A DNA stretch of 64,000 nt, from assembly GCF_018320785.1 (NCBI RefSeq), contig NC_054869.1, positions 19,416,698-19,480,697 on the forward strand. Direction: 5' to 3'. Both the position numbers and the translations under genes were made by a program. Source of the DNA: Cheilinus undulatus (lineage: Eukaryota > Chordata > Actinopteri > Labriformes > Labridae). Under the pieces are notes generated by a model, which was given only the letters and a program-made list of their open reading frames with translations, did no database searches and was not told the origin of the DNA. Shown here piece after piece: positions 34,200 to 47,459 of this stretch (position 1 is the stretch's first letter; each line of letters opens with the position of its first letter).

Positions 34200-34790
34200 A
34201 TTTGAGGAGAATGAGGCGGTATAAAGGTGAGTTTTAGTTGTACTGGTAGCTGACAGCAATGGCTGCCACCAGCATAGCATTTAGCTCAGATGTAGTGACA
34301 GTTTTACGAGAACTGGACCACATTTCTTTATGAAATGAAGAGCAAAGAACAGCAGTGAAAGCTTTTCTTGGCAGAGAAGATGTTTTAACTCTCACCCGAC
34401 TGACCTCAGCATGAGTTTTATCCATCAACAAGCCCCACGGTTCATAAACCACAGCAGCGCAGGCCTGTCTAGCCCAGGTATTGGAGCTGTGCATGTCTAA
34501 CAGCTCAGTTTTCCTTGTCACTCTGACTGGCCCTTAATCAATGTGATAGACAGAATGTTTGTCCAATCATTTTCTGAGAAATTGTTTAGAAAGTCCTGCC
34601 CAACCCAAATGCTTTTAATGGATGGTTTCCCAGATGAATCTGAAATATATTTGTTCAATGATATGAAACAGTTTATCTGGCATGTCAGGTTATTCCACGT
34701 GTGGAGTTTGGCACCCTTGGAATAAGACCAGAGAGATATTTCATTCAAAACCAACATTTGACTCCTTTCAAAATGCAAAAAGTGACTTGT
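34200..34790. repeat. Probable dispersed repeat
   Basis: The segment with GTAGTGACAGTTTTACGAGAACTGG, CAGCAGTGAAAGC and ACCTCAGCATGAGTTTTATC resembles a frequent fish repeat. Open frames on the - strand (34234-34521 and 34518-34778) show no domain. Confidence 0.35.
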
Positions 34791-35650
34791 GTGCTCAAGT
34801 TTTTGTTTGAATTTCCTTTGAGAAAGAATCCACTAAAATACCTTAACATGTAGTGACCCCTGTTTAAAGCCTAGAAATGTGATCATTCCTTGACTTTATG
34901 CTTTTAGAACTGCATTCTTACAGAAGCTCTTGAATGTGACAGGATATGTTATTGTGATTCCTTGGAAATCCCTTGAAAGGCTCTACCTGTCATCACATTT
35001 AAAGTATTATATAATCCTGTCTGTTTTGACAACGAGGTCATGTGAGTTCGCTGTGTGGATTTCATCCACTAATCCTTTCCACACATGTGAGATGACCGGC
35101 TTCAACATGTTTGAATAATTGTTTGGACCTTGTTAGTCATATTGGCCTGCCCAGATGCACACTCTGCAAGAACTGATCTGCCCTTTAAACAATACTCCCC
35201 AAACTTTCTTTACAAAATCGTAATTTCTACTGGTGTATTAAGCTGGATAAAAAGAGAGCCAGTTTATTGTCTTCAATTTTGTTGAACAATGGCATGTAGG
35301 CATGACTTTCTATCAGTCTGAACCCTGGCATGGAGGACCGTGAAGGGCTGATTTGGGTAGATTTATTCAGCTAAGGACTGTGGCCCAGTTCTGGTCTGTG
35401 GGTCTAAGGTATGCTTGGAAATAAAGAGTAGTCTCTAACTGGACGGGGCAGGTCTTGATTTGGAAATATGAAATTATTATTATTAAAAAGCCCAGATGGG
35501 TAAAATGAGCAATCACTCTGTGCTGACTATGGCTTTTATACAGGTCAACATTAAAACATACATGAATTAAGCAAATTACTAAGAACTTTTAAAACTGTAT
35601 TAAAAATATAGGAAAACTTTTTGTCCCTTTATTTGGTCATAACATTTTAC
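34791..35650. other. Intergenic stretch, nothing recognised
   Basis: No exon, RNA gene or clear repeat was seen. Confidence 0.3.
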
Positions 35651-36928
35651 ACTGCCTATTAAAAGTATTCACCCCATTTGATGTTTTACTCTTATTGATT
35701 TTATAATTCCGTTATGGTCAATAAAATTTGGGATTTTTTTGGCAAAAAAGTACAAAACAACTCTTTAATGTCTAAGTGAAAATAGATTTCTATAAAGTAA
35801 TGTCAATTATATAAAGATATGTAAGGAAAAATAATTGATTGCATTCTTTTGCTTTTTGAGCAACTGGCCTAATTCAACAAATGTCCAGCTAATTGGTGCT
35901 AGTAGACTCACAAGCAGGGAAATGGGGATCACCTGAGTGCTGTTATTGTAGTATAAAGAAACCAGTGCCTGGAAGGTCCAGTCACTGGTTTATCAGTGTT
36001 CCTGGCTACCATTACACCATGAAGACACAAGAACACTCCAAGCAACTCAGAGAAAAGGTTATTAAGAAGTGTAAGTCAGGGGATGGATACCAAAAAAATA
36101 TCCAAGGCACTGAACCTCCCTCAGAGTTCAGATAAACCCATCATCAAGAAATGGGCGGAATATGTATGCACATGTGTAAATCTGCCTAGATCAGGCTGTC
36201 CTCACAAACTGCGAGTGACCGTGCAAGAAAGAGATTAGTGAGAGAGGCCACCAAGACACCACAAACACAATCCCTACTGTGAAGCATGGTGGTAGCAGCT
36301 TCATGCTGTGGGGATGCTTCTCAGCAGCCAGCCCTGGAAGATTTGTAAAGGTAGAGGGTAAAGTGAAAGCAGCAAATTATAGGAACATTCTGGAGAACAA
36401 TCTTATTCAATCTGCAAGAGAACTATAGCTTGGGAGAAGATTTAATTGCCAGGAAGATAATGAGGCGAAGCATACAGCAAAAGCTACACAAAAATGGCTT
36501 AAACACAACAAGGTGAATATTCTGGAGTGGCCAAGTCAAAGCCTAGACCTTAATCCAATAGAGCATTTGTGGCCAGACTTGAAAAGGGCTGTTCACACCC
36601 AATCCTTGTGCAAAGTGACCTGAAATTGGGCAGTTTGCACAAAAGAATGGAGTAGAATTGCAGTGTCCAGATGTGCAAGCCTGATTGAGACCTATCCACA
36701 CAGACTCAGTGACTGCAGCCAAAGGTGCATCTACTAAATACTGACTTAAAGGGGCTGGATATTCGTGCAGACACTTATTTTACATTAAATATTTCTTATT
36801 TAATTAACATTAGTTTGTGGGATACAGTTTTCCATTTGACATTAAAAATGTTTTTTATTTGTCAAAAAAGCCAAATTCTATTGAGCATGTTAATCTTATA
36901 AAATCACATCCAAGGGAATGAATACTTT
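35651..36928 (+). mobile_element. Degenerate Tc1/mariner element, + strand
   Basis: The left end TATTAAAAGTATTCACCCC and right end AGGGAATGAATACTTTAC are diverged inverted repeats. The + strand carries Tc1 transposase remains: an N-terminal region around 36017-36135 (STKQLREKV-like helix-turn-helix start), then catalytic-domain phrases near 36283-36340 (PTVKHGGSSFMLWGCF-like), and at 36537-36580 a [11 protein letters not shown]-like third-residue motif. Several stops and a deletion between the two halves make it non-functional. Confidence 0.75.
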
Positions 36929-36929
36929 A

Positions 36930-37440
36930 CCATATTCTGAGGCCTATTCAGCACCAGCGTATAGCTTTTCACCCATCAGTCTCACTGTTAGAGGTTTCTG
37001 TCTGATAAAACAGATTTTTTTTCTTGTCACTGTTGTCAAGTGCTTGCTTATTGGTAGATTAATGTTGGTTCTCTGTAAATGGAATGAGTTTGGTCAAGGC
37101 ATGCATGATAACATAACCTTTGTTTTATTTCTGCACATTAAAAAATGATTTATAGATCAGTGCTGTCGTGTAATTCCAGTATGCAAGACTGATCAAGTTT
37201 AAAGAAATCAAAGTGTAAATGCACATCTTTTCTTGGACACCCAACTTCTTAAAAACATCATTGAAAGAACTGTCTCGGTAGAAACAATAATGACATGTTA
37301 GCACATGTTTTACCCAGCCTTTTAAATGCAACTCAAACGTCCCAAACTGACTCAGACACTTTCACAGATAGGTGTAGCTAGGTGAGAAACACAAGCAAAA
37401 AGAGAGCAACATGATCCACATTTATACACCAATAAAAAAA
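36930..37440. other. Intergenic spacer downstream of aqp3
   Basis: No exon or repeat recognised. It lies beyond the aqp3 polyadenylation signal. Confidence 0.3.
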
Positions 37441-37446
37441 CAGAAC

Positions 37447-37452
37447 TTTATT
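37447..37452 (-). promoter_or_regulatory. Polyadenylation signal AATAAA (aqp3)
   Basis: The - strand reads ACAATAAAGTTCTG, about 1.0 kb after the aqp3 stop codon (38442). It is the first strong AATAAA in the 3' flank and defines a plausible 3' UTR of 37430-38441. Confidence 0.5.
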
Positions 37453-38441
37453 GTACTGGTTCAAAAGCATTTCCCTTCAGCCTACAAGGTGCTCGTTGTC
37501 CAGTCTAGCACCTCTGTGTGGTGACATTCACAAGACACAAAAATACATTTTTACAGGCATAAATGAACATAATCTCCAGAGGTTGTAATGGGATATCATT
37601 GTGATGCACATAGAAAATGAGAACTGTTATCTGATATTTTTCACAGATGCAACTACTTTAGCTCCTGTAGACATGGGTGAATAAAAAGGGGAAATAATCA
37701 AGTTGCCGGCTGATTGTATATCACGACAAAGTTCAACTTTCTAAGACTTTCTGGTACAGACTTTAGCAGGGCAAAGAGAGTCTATTTAAAGACAGCAGCC
37801 CTTACATAGCTGCTCTAAAATGGCAGTGGTAAAGTGAAGAATGCAGTGGAAAGGATTTTGTTTCACCAAAATCTTTCTGCTCTACCTAACACACATCTGG
37901 GTGTCTACTTGGATTGCATCATATCATTTAATGAACTAAAATGTGAAATACATAAGCAGATATTCTCTGGTGGGATACTGAACATGTTTCCTGAAATGTT
38001 CTTGATTTTTAAAAAATCTGTGAATCAAACTGGTAGGGAGAGATGTGCATCTATCTAATTACATCAACTTTACACATGTATAACAAAAAAGCTACATAAA
38101 ACTTTATTAGTACAAAGCATTCAATACTGTTCAAACTGGAGTGTTACAGACACTAAGTTTTAAATGTTAATCTTTTAATTTAAGAATTAATGTAATTCTG
38201 TGTTTCTAATGTTGTGTCCTTCCCCTCTACATGTATACACAATTATGACTCTACAATACAATACAAATACATGACAAAAAAAAATGAGAGTCGACTGTTT
38301 TCACAAGAACACAGCTATCTTGGGAAATCTCCAACAGCTGAAAAGACGTATAAAAAACATGTCAGACAAAGCTGGAAAGAAATGGTGGTCTGTGTTGCTA
38401 TTTACAGGATGTGCATGTGTCGCCGAATGTCTCTAACACAC

Positions 38442-41400
38442 TTAGTGCACATCTTTAGTCGAATCTTTGGAGTTGTCATTGGAGGTGACGTTGGTGAGTC
38501 GGACTGTCTCCTCCTCCGATTCCTTTTTGTCCCGAATTTCTCCCTCCACGTGAAAGCCAACCATCAGCTGGTAGATCATCACGCCGATGATGGTGCCGAG
38601 GAACGGGGCACACAAGGGCACCAGGAACCAGCCGTTTCTAACCCTGAGGAGCGACATGAGAAGAGTTATTAATTCAGAATCTGTCTGTCCCTATTAAAGC
38701 GTTGTGAGGGTGTTTCAACACTTTACACAAGGATCATCACAGTGCACTTACGTGAAGACTTCACTGCCCCAGCCAGCGATCGCTGTGAAAAGTCGTGGTC
38801 CGATGTCTCTGGCAGGGTTGACGGCATATCCAGAGTTAAAGCCCATAGACAGTCCAATGACCAGAACCACAAATCCCACAGTGAAGGCTTCCAGTCCCTG
38901 GGGGATGGGGTTGTTGTAGGGATCCACGATGGCCAGAATGCAAACTATGAGCGCTGCTGTACCAATTATCTACATTAGACAGAGAAGAAAGGAAGATAGT
39001 GTGAGTGACACCAGAGTAGCATTGACCATATCCAAAAACGGACGACTTTAGTGCATTTAAAAAAAAAATACCTGATCAAAGAAGCCATTGACGATAGTGA
39101 GATGTCTCCCAGGGTAGGTAGCAAAGATGCCAGCTGTGGCCTTAGGTCCGGTCACATTGAAACATCCAGGATGATCCCACAGAGCATCTGCACAGACAAA
39201 TACAACATCAGTGATGAAGCTTAGACTTATGTCTTTGACTCTGTGAAACATAAACCTGTTATCTAAGGTCAAAACAATTCCCTTACCATAGTACATGCCA
39301 AAAATGATCGCAGCACCAAAGAAAGCCCCGATTGTCTGAAAGAGGAAGTACATGGGGAACTTTCTCCAGCGCTCTCGTCCGAGCAGACACAGGGCAAAGG
39401 TCACTGCAGGGTTCAGATGGCCACCTGTAAAGGTATGCCAATAGCTATTAGAAACCATGAACATAGAGTACAAAATGTGTACTAATTAGTATAAACATGG
39501 TTCAAAAATTAACTGCAGGTGTTTACCTGATACTTGGCCACAGACCAGGATGCCTAAGGTTGCAGCAAAGCCGAAGGCAAAGTTGACAGTGAGGAACATG
39601 CCATGAGATCCACCGCTCAACACCAGCTGGGCCACAGCACCGCAGCCAAACATCTGGAGACAGACAATAAAAAAGACATTTACACATACACTCCCTTTAG
39701 CCTTATGCCCACATTACAAAGCACTGGATGTTTTTGTTGTCCTAATGACAGTGGGCCTATATCAATGAGTTAAAGGTGACATATCATACCGCATACAGGT
39801 GGTCTAAATGAAACATCTGTGCTGTGCTTTGGTCAAAGTTTTTTGGCCCTGTATAAACCAGCTCAAAGCCTTTCCCACAACACACACAGTTTTGGTGTGT
39901 CCTTTTAAATGCAAATGACGTGTGCCGATGGCTGCAAGTTTCAACAGCTGTGAAGGAGCACAAATTCTGAACAAACTGTCAGATTTTTGTTTTTCAGACA
40001 TCAGGTGGACCACAAACAAAGAGCTTGGTTGGCTTTTTGCATTTTTATGGGTTGTAGTTGCTCTGTACATCCAAATGCATGTGCAGAAATACTAGAAAAT
40101 GTTTTTTTTTTAATATCTCCTTTAAAGGTGTCTTTGAATATTCGTCTAATTTAAGTTGACCTGATGTGCAAAGAAAGTAAATGCAGCCCCACAAGGGGAT
40201 TAAAAATGTTTCCCAACCTAACCAAGCATATTAATATCTAAATGTTGTGTTGAAGCAACTAATCATGAGTACAGAGCAGTATCAGCCTATCAAGGTCACG
40301 CTGAGAGGTAAGGTGGAGCAATGTGACTGTTATCAGTGATACCAGTGAAACAAAAACCCTCCAAATGAGCCCTAGTTGGGTTTAAATGAGCTCTATTGTG
40401 TTCATACAGCAATGCAGGATACTCAGAAAGGTCGCTGTGCTGACCTTGATTGGGGAAAACTTTCATTGCCTGACTGATTTATCTGGCAAGAAAAGTCTAC
40501 TTGAATAAAAGAAAGAAAGAATAAAAGAAAACGAGGAAATGTTTGTGGACACATCTGGCGAAATGATTTTACATTTACAGGCTTCTCTTTAGATAGGAGC
40601 TGAACAACTTAACAGGTGCCATACTTTTTCCTGTAATGTGTGGTAAATGTTTGTATGCTACTGCGCCCTCTTTGTATCCTCAAGAAATCTGTGTGGTCTG
40701 CCCTGCTCTTTAAGCCCCCTGATGAGGATGCTTTTCATTCAGACCACAGGACTCTCATATTGAGGTTAACTCGAGGGAACCACACTTGGTGGGACTGGCG
40801 CCTGGGGGAAGCTCATCATCACTGGCCTCAGTCTAAACTCTTTTCCACCCTGATGAGGCCGGTCATGACTGGAAAAAGAACTCACCATGCAGAATTGTGA
40901 ACAGTTTCTTTTGCCGCTATGATCTGGTTGTGTGATGTGATGAAAAACCTTAAAATCTCAGGCTTTTTCACTTCCTGTTTCTCCTTAATGTCAGGGGCAT
41001 TAGATTGCAAATGATGGACCATTAGTGAGAGCAAACTTACTCACTTGGATCACATTTCACTTGAAAGGTTGTATTTAAATCCCACACTTAATCCTGAAGA
41101 ACAGTTTTTTTCGGTCTCAGTTTTTTGCCTACTGTTCAAGAATTCCAGCACCTTGTTATATTGCTTTCATGATGTTGTAGTTAGTAAAAAAGCAGCACAC
41201 CACACCCTCAGCCAACATTCAATTGGCTGATTCAGCTGGTTGGGCATCCATGCAGCTACTCCAGGCTTTTAACACAGTCGGGAACCTTATAAAAAAAGAC
41301 CAGCAGCCGTCTGCCGACTGAGACAAACATTTTGGTATTGTTTAGGTGCTGAAAGCGGAGAATCCCCTGGCCTGAAAACAGTCCCTGTGTAGACCTGTGT

Positions 41401-44272
41401 GATGTTTTCAAATTCAGGATGAAGACCTGCAGACGCTCCCCTATGGCTACTCTGCAGGTCAAAGCTTATAAGACGGTGGTTTGAAGTGGAAAATGAAGTG
41501 CCTATTTTAAGTGTGCAATGAATGGTTCACAAACACTCACAGTAGGATGGATGAAGGCATTGCCAGCTCATATTTGGCATTTTAGGGCATCTTCTAATAA
41601 CTGTTTTCTACAATGGAACTGAATTAATAGTTCTAAGGACTTTCTGGACATTATTTTTGGTTATGACTAGGTACACACCACCACACCCACACATGATATG
41701 CATCTATGAGCCAGCATCCTACACTAGTAACTAATTTATTACTGGATTAAATCAATCACTATGCCTTAATTTAGAGAGCAACCAAGATGAGATTGGAGGA
41801 AGAAACAGAGAAAAATTTCAACCATGTTGTAATACGATGTCTATTGTTCTGTCGTTGACGCTCCCAGCCAGCGCTGCCATCGACATGCGTCACCTTCAAA
41901 AGGACTGAGCCACACCTTTGTGTTACATCAGTGTTCAGAGCACATGTTTAAATCTCTAACAACAACTCTGAAAGTAGTTTCAGCCCAAAGATAGGTAGAA
42001 GCTGTGACCTGCTGTAAAAAGATCATGGTCGTGCAAATTTGTCCACTAGAGTAGTGGTTCCCAACCTGCGGTCTGGACATCCCTCGGAGGGGCCAAAGAT
42101 CTCGAGGAGCAAAGGGCTTTGTCTGCTTCACCTTATCAAAATTAAGTGTACATGTATTGACACAAAAAAAAAACATGACTAGAACAACAGTGAGGAAAAG
42201 ATTTTTTAAAAATTAGAATCATTTAATTTTCTAGCGAAAAAGTCAAAATTGTTAGACTATAATGCCACATAGTTACAAAAACCCTCAGAATTTGAGAGTT
42301 TAAAAAGTCCTAAATTTAACATTAGAAACAGAAAAAATAAAATCATAAATTTACAACAGCTTAGAGTCAAAAAAATACTAGAAACTAATCTGAAAACAGG
42401 TCAAATAATTCAGTTTTTTTCTCATAATTTAACAACTTTTTAAACTTGATCAGATTTTTGGTTGAGAGTTAGCAGCGTGGCCCTAAGACACCGATGTAAT
42501 AAGGGGCAGCTTTACATGGATCTTGTCAACAAAAAGTGTATGTTGGTCTATTATGATTGAGTTTTGTCAATAGAAATGATTAAAATGGATGTTGTACTTT
42601 TTAATTGGGTCGTGGGGGGCTTAAGATTCAATTAGGCAAAATTGAATTTAGCACTTTGAGAAGATGTCTATCTTAATAAAATAAGCATATTTTTTTAATT
42701 ATTACCTTCTTTGATCACTAAAAGATAAATAAAATTAGGTATTTAACTTAGCACTTGATTTGCAGTATGTTATGTTACATGTTTATATTGTAAAATGTTA
42801 GGCAGTCACTCCCTCTAAAATATCAAAGAACATACTTTATTTAGCCCTATTCACACTATTTACTGTTTTTCACCCTGACTTTATGTTGAGCTTTCCTTTC
42901 TACCCCTCTACAGTTTTACTCCTCCCCAAACCTTTGCACTGACTGACTGGCAGGAAAACTTCAGCCACTCTCTGTAGGTTAGCCTAAAATGTTGTGAAAC
43001 GGGCTTATGATACATCTGCATATTCTTAATGTAAGGTTGTGATTTTTTGGGTGATTTTAGTGGGCTGTGAATGTGTGTTTGAAAAAAAGTTGCAATAAGT
43101 CTTATAACATACAGAAGCCCCAAGCAGACAAACATCCAACTTTTTAATCTTACTAAGTTTTGCCCTCAAATCAAGTAATTTTGGTTGTTTTCTCGAGATC
43201 TTGACTTTTCAGCTCATTATTCTGAGATAAAGTTGTTTTTCCCATGATAATGTGGTCATTTTATTTCAGAATAAAATGTATGCAGGGCTGCTATAATGAT
43301 GCCCTTTCTTAATATGTCGTCTCATCCCGCCACTTCATTCAGTCATATGTTTTTCTCTCTTTTAAGCATCCAAACTGCAACATTTTCCTTTAACTAAATC
43401 CGAGTGGTTGCCGTTTATTCCAAAATACTGGGTCGCAATTTCTCGCTAAGGAGGTTGGATGAGTCCTGGAATAGACCAGTTGAGTCACTGTTTTGGAAGG
43501 TTGTAAATCTTGATTTTCTTTCTAAAAGTATCTTTGTCTGTACCGCCACTGTGTGAAGGTGGCTAAAATAAACTGCCCCTGCCTACAAAAACCTCACCCA
43601 AAGTAAAATGATAACAGGATGTCATGAGGTTTGGACACCAAGATCCTGCATCCCATGATCTGAGTAAATATTATTGTGTCATAGTAAATGTGGTTTGGTC
43701 CACATTGAATTCAGTCTTGAACAACCAGTTGGTCTTTGGTTTCCAGTTAAAGAAACACTTCATTAAGAGAGAAAATGCAGACTCTGTCAGTTATAAAGTC
43801 TCTTTGAAGTCTGTGTTTGGTTTAAAAAAGTTACATGCACTTTCAGTTGCAATCTGTCATAACTCTTTAAACATGGCTGCAGAAACATGGGTTCATAAGC
43901 TGTCATATGCAGAGTGATTAACGATATTGCAACATCAAAGGAGAAGTTAAAAGTCGAGGGTACTTATGGAAAACAAAACACTAAGAGGGCAGAGGTCAGC
44001 TAGTATCAGCAAACTATATTTCAAAGCTTGTTTAACCTTTTCAGTTACTCTGAAGATTTTTTTAACATAAATAACATCTGACAGCATGGGAAATGGGATG
44101 CAGATCTCATGAACACATATATTTTTGCACAATCAATCCCACAGTCACAAAAAGACACACTTACCACAAGGATTAGGGTGCCAAGACACTCTGCCAGGGC
44201 CTGGCGAAGCAGCAGGTTACGGATCTGGAAGAACCGGGACAGCTTGTCCAAATACGTCTTATGTCTTCCCAT
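38442..44272 (-). CDS. aqp3: Aquaporin-3 (aquaglyceroporin), six exons, 302 aa, complete
   Basis: Exons on the - strand are 44272-44165, 39653-39527, 39424-39287, 39187-39072, 38969-38752 and 38643-38442. All have GT/AG borders and consistent phases; the total is 909 nt. The start [20 protein letters not shown] and [14 protein letters not shown] are AQP3-specific. Exon 2 gives [18 protein letters not shown], exon 3 holds the first pore motif ([20 protein letters not shown]), exon 4 GFFDQ and a [18 protein letters not shown] block, and exon 5 the second pore motif [19 protein letters not shown]. The Asp after NPAR is the aquaglyceroporin hallmark that widens the pore for glycerol. Human AQP3 has 292 residues; the extra ten lie in the acidic/Ser-rich C-tail. 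The protein conducts water, glycerol and related small solutes in epithelial plasma membranes. Intron 1 is long (4.5 kb). Teleosts have two copies (aqp3a, aqp3b); linkage to nol6 fits aqp3a, but I have not verified this. Confidence 0.95.
39654..44164 (-). other. aqp3 intron 1 (4.5 kb)
   Basis: It contains no other exon. It includes a GC-richer segment at 40640-40900, a hAT-like end at about 42050-42120 (GTAGTGGTTCCCAACCTGCG) with a possible partner near 42600 (GGGTCGTGGGGGGC), and repeat copy 43240-43495. The rest is AT-rich. Confidence 0.5.
43240..43495. repeat. hAT-related dispersed repeat, copy 1
   Basis: This block pairs with 45085-45340 in the same orientation: AATAAAATGTATGCA, CATTCAGTCATA, a GGGTC(A/G)CAAT.TCTC box, AAGGAGGT and ATAGA(C/T)CAGTTGAGT. 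It ends in a reversed CAGT..CTCAACTG-type hAT end. Confidence 0.5.
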
Positions 44273-44371
44273 GTTTTCTTGCTGGAGGCTGAGGAGGCTG
44301 TGAGAGGATGGGTACAGAAGGTACAGAGGTTTTTTCCTGAGTGTCTGTGGAGCTGGGAGGACCGGCCTCCT

Positions 44372-44377
44372 CTTATA
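44372..44377 (-). promoter_or_regulatory. TATA box of aqp3
   Basis: The - strand reads CCCTATAAGAGGAGG; TATAAG lies 100 bp upstream of the ATG at 44272. This gives a predicted start near 44345 and a 5' UTR of about 70 nt. No other TATA-like site is nearby in this GC-richer segment. Confidence 0.6.
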
Positions 44378-44477
44378 GGGCCTACATGGGCTTGGACTGG
44401 GTTTGTGCCAAAACTGAACTGGGCCCCACCCTCTGCACCACGCCTCCCTGTGATTCACACTCTGGTCTGGTTTTCTC

Positions 44478-44501
44478 TCCCTCTCTCTCTCTCTCTCACA
44501 C
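44478..44501. repeat. (CT)n microsatellite upstream of aqp3
   Basis: A CTCTCTCTCT tract lies about 200 bp upstream of the aqp3 start codon, (GA)n on the coding strand. Confidence 0.75.
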
Positions 44502-44828
44502 ATACTTATACATACTTTGCATTTCTATACCTGTGACCTCTATTTGAGCTCATTCATGACTTGATACTAGATCCTTTGGTCTCTTTGACACAGACCTATT
44601 CATAACTTTACTTTACTGGAATATAATCCACTATGACACTGTGATAATACTGCATAAACTATGGATAATACCAGTATAACCAGAGTTACCAGACCTGATG
44701 TCTAACCTTTAACCATTTAAAAGTTTAGTGACTGCCAACTTTCAAGATTTTCCACAAGAAACTCAGGATCTCATTTTTCCCCCTTTTTTTAATTCTCTCT
44801 CTCCTCATAAATGATCATTTAGAACCTG

Positions 44829-44830
<2 letters not shown>

Positions 44831-44877
<47 letters not shown>
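44831..44877. repeat. (TA)n microsatellite
   Basis: A pure alternating TA tract of about 46 bp, self-complementary and prone to length change. Confidence 0.9.
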
Positions 44878-44881
<4 letters not shown>

Positions 44882-45084
44882 GAGTAAGTCTATGATATTT
44901 GGAGGCCCTATGCTGACATCCATCCATATATTTTAATCTTATTCTGCTTTTCCATGAGCATGTTTTAGCTGTTTTCTCATGACCATGACTTCTTTATATC
45001 TTTTTGCTGGAGTGACAAACTGGTTTTGATAGTGATTAATAATATCTTCATTTTTCAAAATCTCTGAAAAACATAAAAATGTTC

Positions 45085-45340
45085 CACATCATCACAGGAT
45101 ATGGAGTGAAATAAAATGTATGCATGCACGTCCTCTCTGGGCTTCTGTAGTGATGCGCTTTCTAAACATGTATTTTTTTTGTCCTGCCTTTCATTCAGTC
45201 ATAATTTATTCCATCCAGGGTTCAAAATGCAGCACCTTTCACTCAATAAATCTGTGGCTCAGATTTTTTTATTTGGGTCACAATCTCTCATCAAGGAGGT
45301 AGTGGTGAGTACTGAGGATAGATCAGTTGAGTAATACTGT
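45085..45340. repeat. hAT-related dispersed repeat, copy 2
   Basis: Same family and orientation as 43240-43495, 1.6 kb away. Confidence 0.5.
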
Positions 45341-45659
45341 GACTGTGCCAACAAAAAATAAAACATAAGACAGAGGACAGAGCTGAATTCACATTAATAT
45401 ATCACCTGCCCACATATGGTAAGTTCACTGAACTTCAAAATAGAAATAGCTGTTTTTAAATATGTTACCACTTTTGATCTTCCTAATCAATAACAGACAG
45501 CTTGGTCTCTATAAGATAATGACCAAAATACATGCTTCTGCAAAAACTCAAGTCTTAGCAAATGTATTTGTAATTTCTGGTAAAAATTCGTAATTATGCT
45601 TAATGTAAGCCAACTCACTTGACATTGACAAGTTTGGACAAACCTTCTTTTCTCTAGAC

Positions 45660-46215
45660 AAAAACAGTGAGTCAGTATAAATACTTGGGCACTATAATTA
45701 AAGATAATCTGACCTTTGATGCTAACTCTGATGCAATTTGCAAAAAAAGCCATAGACTGTTCTTCTTGAGAAAGTTGAAAGCATTTAACGTTGATAAATC
45801 TCTTTTAAATATATATGACTCATCTTTAATGGAGTCCATTTTTACTTTCATGGTGATCTGTTGGCTTGGTACTCTCAGTGTGGTTAACACAAACAGGCTG
45901 GGAAATATTATTTAACTCTGGAGAAAGAGTGTCGGCTTTGAACGTATTTTTTAAGGATCTCACAGAAAGCAAAGATCAGACTTTACTTAGACTTCTGCTA
46001 TCAGGGAGGAGGTTTACTTAAGCCAGGAGGGCCAAATCTAACAGATACCTGAGTTCATTTGTTCCATTAGCTGTTTGAATTTTAAATAAGCTGTAGGCAC
46101 TGCTGTCATTATACTTAGGACTGATGGAGTCATGTATATTTTTCTATGATGTGTAAGGCAATGTGGACCTCTGTTGCAAACAGAATTGGCATTCCGGGAC
46201 ATTAAAGACTTTCTA
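45660..46215 (+). mobile_element. 3' end of a non-LTR retrotransposon (LINE)
   Basis: The + frame reads SQYKYLGTIIKDNLTFDAN, CKKSHRLFFLRKLKAFNVD and FMVICWLGTLSVVNTNRLG. This is the KYLGT...LRKL...CWxGxLS block just after the RT palm in many teleost LINEs. The frame stops at 45913. The unit ends at 46200-46215 in TTTCTAATCTAATCTAA, a short-repeat 3' tail typical of L2/CR1-like elements. It is a 5'-truncated copy, as is usual for LINEs. Confidence 0.75.
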
Positions 46216-47459
46216 ATCTAATCTAAAAAAATAAAAAACAATCAGCAAATTAAGCTAGAAAATATTTACTGTTGTGTGTCTTAAAATAGGCTATGATTAT
46301 AGTATTGTGGCTTTTTTGGAGATACTTAACAAGCAAATATGTCTTACCCCAGATGTTTTTTGTAAGGCTTCATTTTTGTTTGATATCTTGAAATAAGAAG
46401 TTTGCCTGGACTTGTCAGGTGTATGTGGCTCATATGTGGAGGGATACTGACATTGTTTTGCAAGAATTTAGACAAATGCATTTGCTATTTGCAGTCTACA
46501 TAAAACTGTATCTGTTTGGAGCCCTTGCAGGCTGATTCCCACAGGTTCACACATTTCTATGCCCCTTTTCTCTGACCTGTTCTTTTGTCCCATGTCTGAA
46601 ACTTCATCATCACACATTGTACTGTCTTTGTCTGCTTTCAATGGAGGTGTGAGAACATTTCCCATTTTAAAAGCCCACAGACATGCCTCTATCAGGAGGA
46701 ATCAGTGTACCATTTCTGTACTCTGTTTGGAGACTTCTTTTGTTCAGGGCCTGTTTTTGCTGACAGAGGAGTAGATTTTCATTTTGGATCACCTGAACAT
46801 TCTTGTGCACAAATCTGTCTAGATTGCTTTCTTTAAAGAACCTAAACAAGCTTTTTGCATCCAAAAGTTTCCACTAAAACCTATAAAATCCTCGCTGAGT
46901 CAGATTTAATGCATCCCTTTATTACACTACTTGGCATGCTGAATGTATGTCAGTGGGAACAGAGGGAAAACAATATCTCAGAGTTTGACAGATATCCTAC
47001 ACGTTTTTATCACTCACTAACCCTGAGACGGTTTGAGTCATGCCAGTCACAGCGCCGGCGTCAGCTCTACCTGCGTCATGATGGTTGCGCAACTGTTCAT
47101 TGCAACTGTTTCAATGCAGCCTGTGTGGAGAAGGGAGGGGCAGATGAGGAGAGGCATCTGCTAACCAAGGATGTTAGTGGTATTTTTTGGGGGAAATCTG
47201 TGGCATTATTGTCTCTGTTGACGCATGTGAGGTGGGAGTAAGGTATTATATGTGACAATACATGTAGATTTAAATGGTGAATACTGACCAACACTGTGTT
47301 GCACATTCATTTCTTTTCCTTACTGAAGTGACTAAGGCATTATCCTTTGCTGTTTGTTTGGCTCTGCACTGGCAGGGTTGTCTCTCTGTCTGTCCGTCTT
47401 GGTCATTCTTGTGAACACAACATGCAAGCACTTTCAAGGATCCTCTTAAATATTCATTA
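46216..47459. other. Intergenic stretch, nothing recognised
   Basis: The open frame of 128 codons at 46855-47241 (+) has no recognisable domain and no splice support. Confidence 0.3.

Noticed and set aside
44045-44503. 152-codon - strand frame extending upstream of the aqp3 ATG
   Set aside because: It only adds a (GA)n-encoded RERERE stretch upstream of the real start MGRHKTYLD, beyond the TATA box.
46855-47241. 128-codon frame with several Cys and Arg
   Set aside because: No recognisable motif and no flanking exons. The Cys spacing does not match a known finger.
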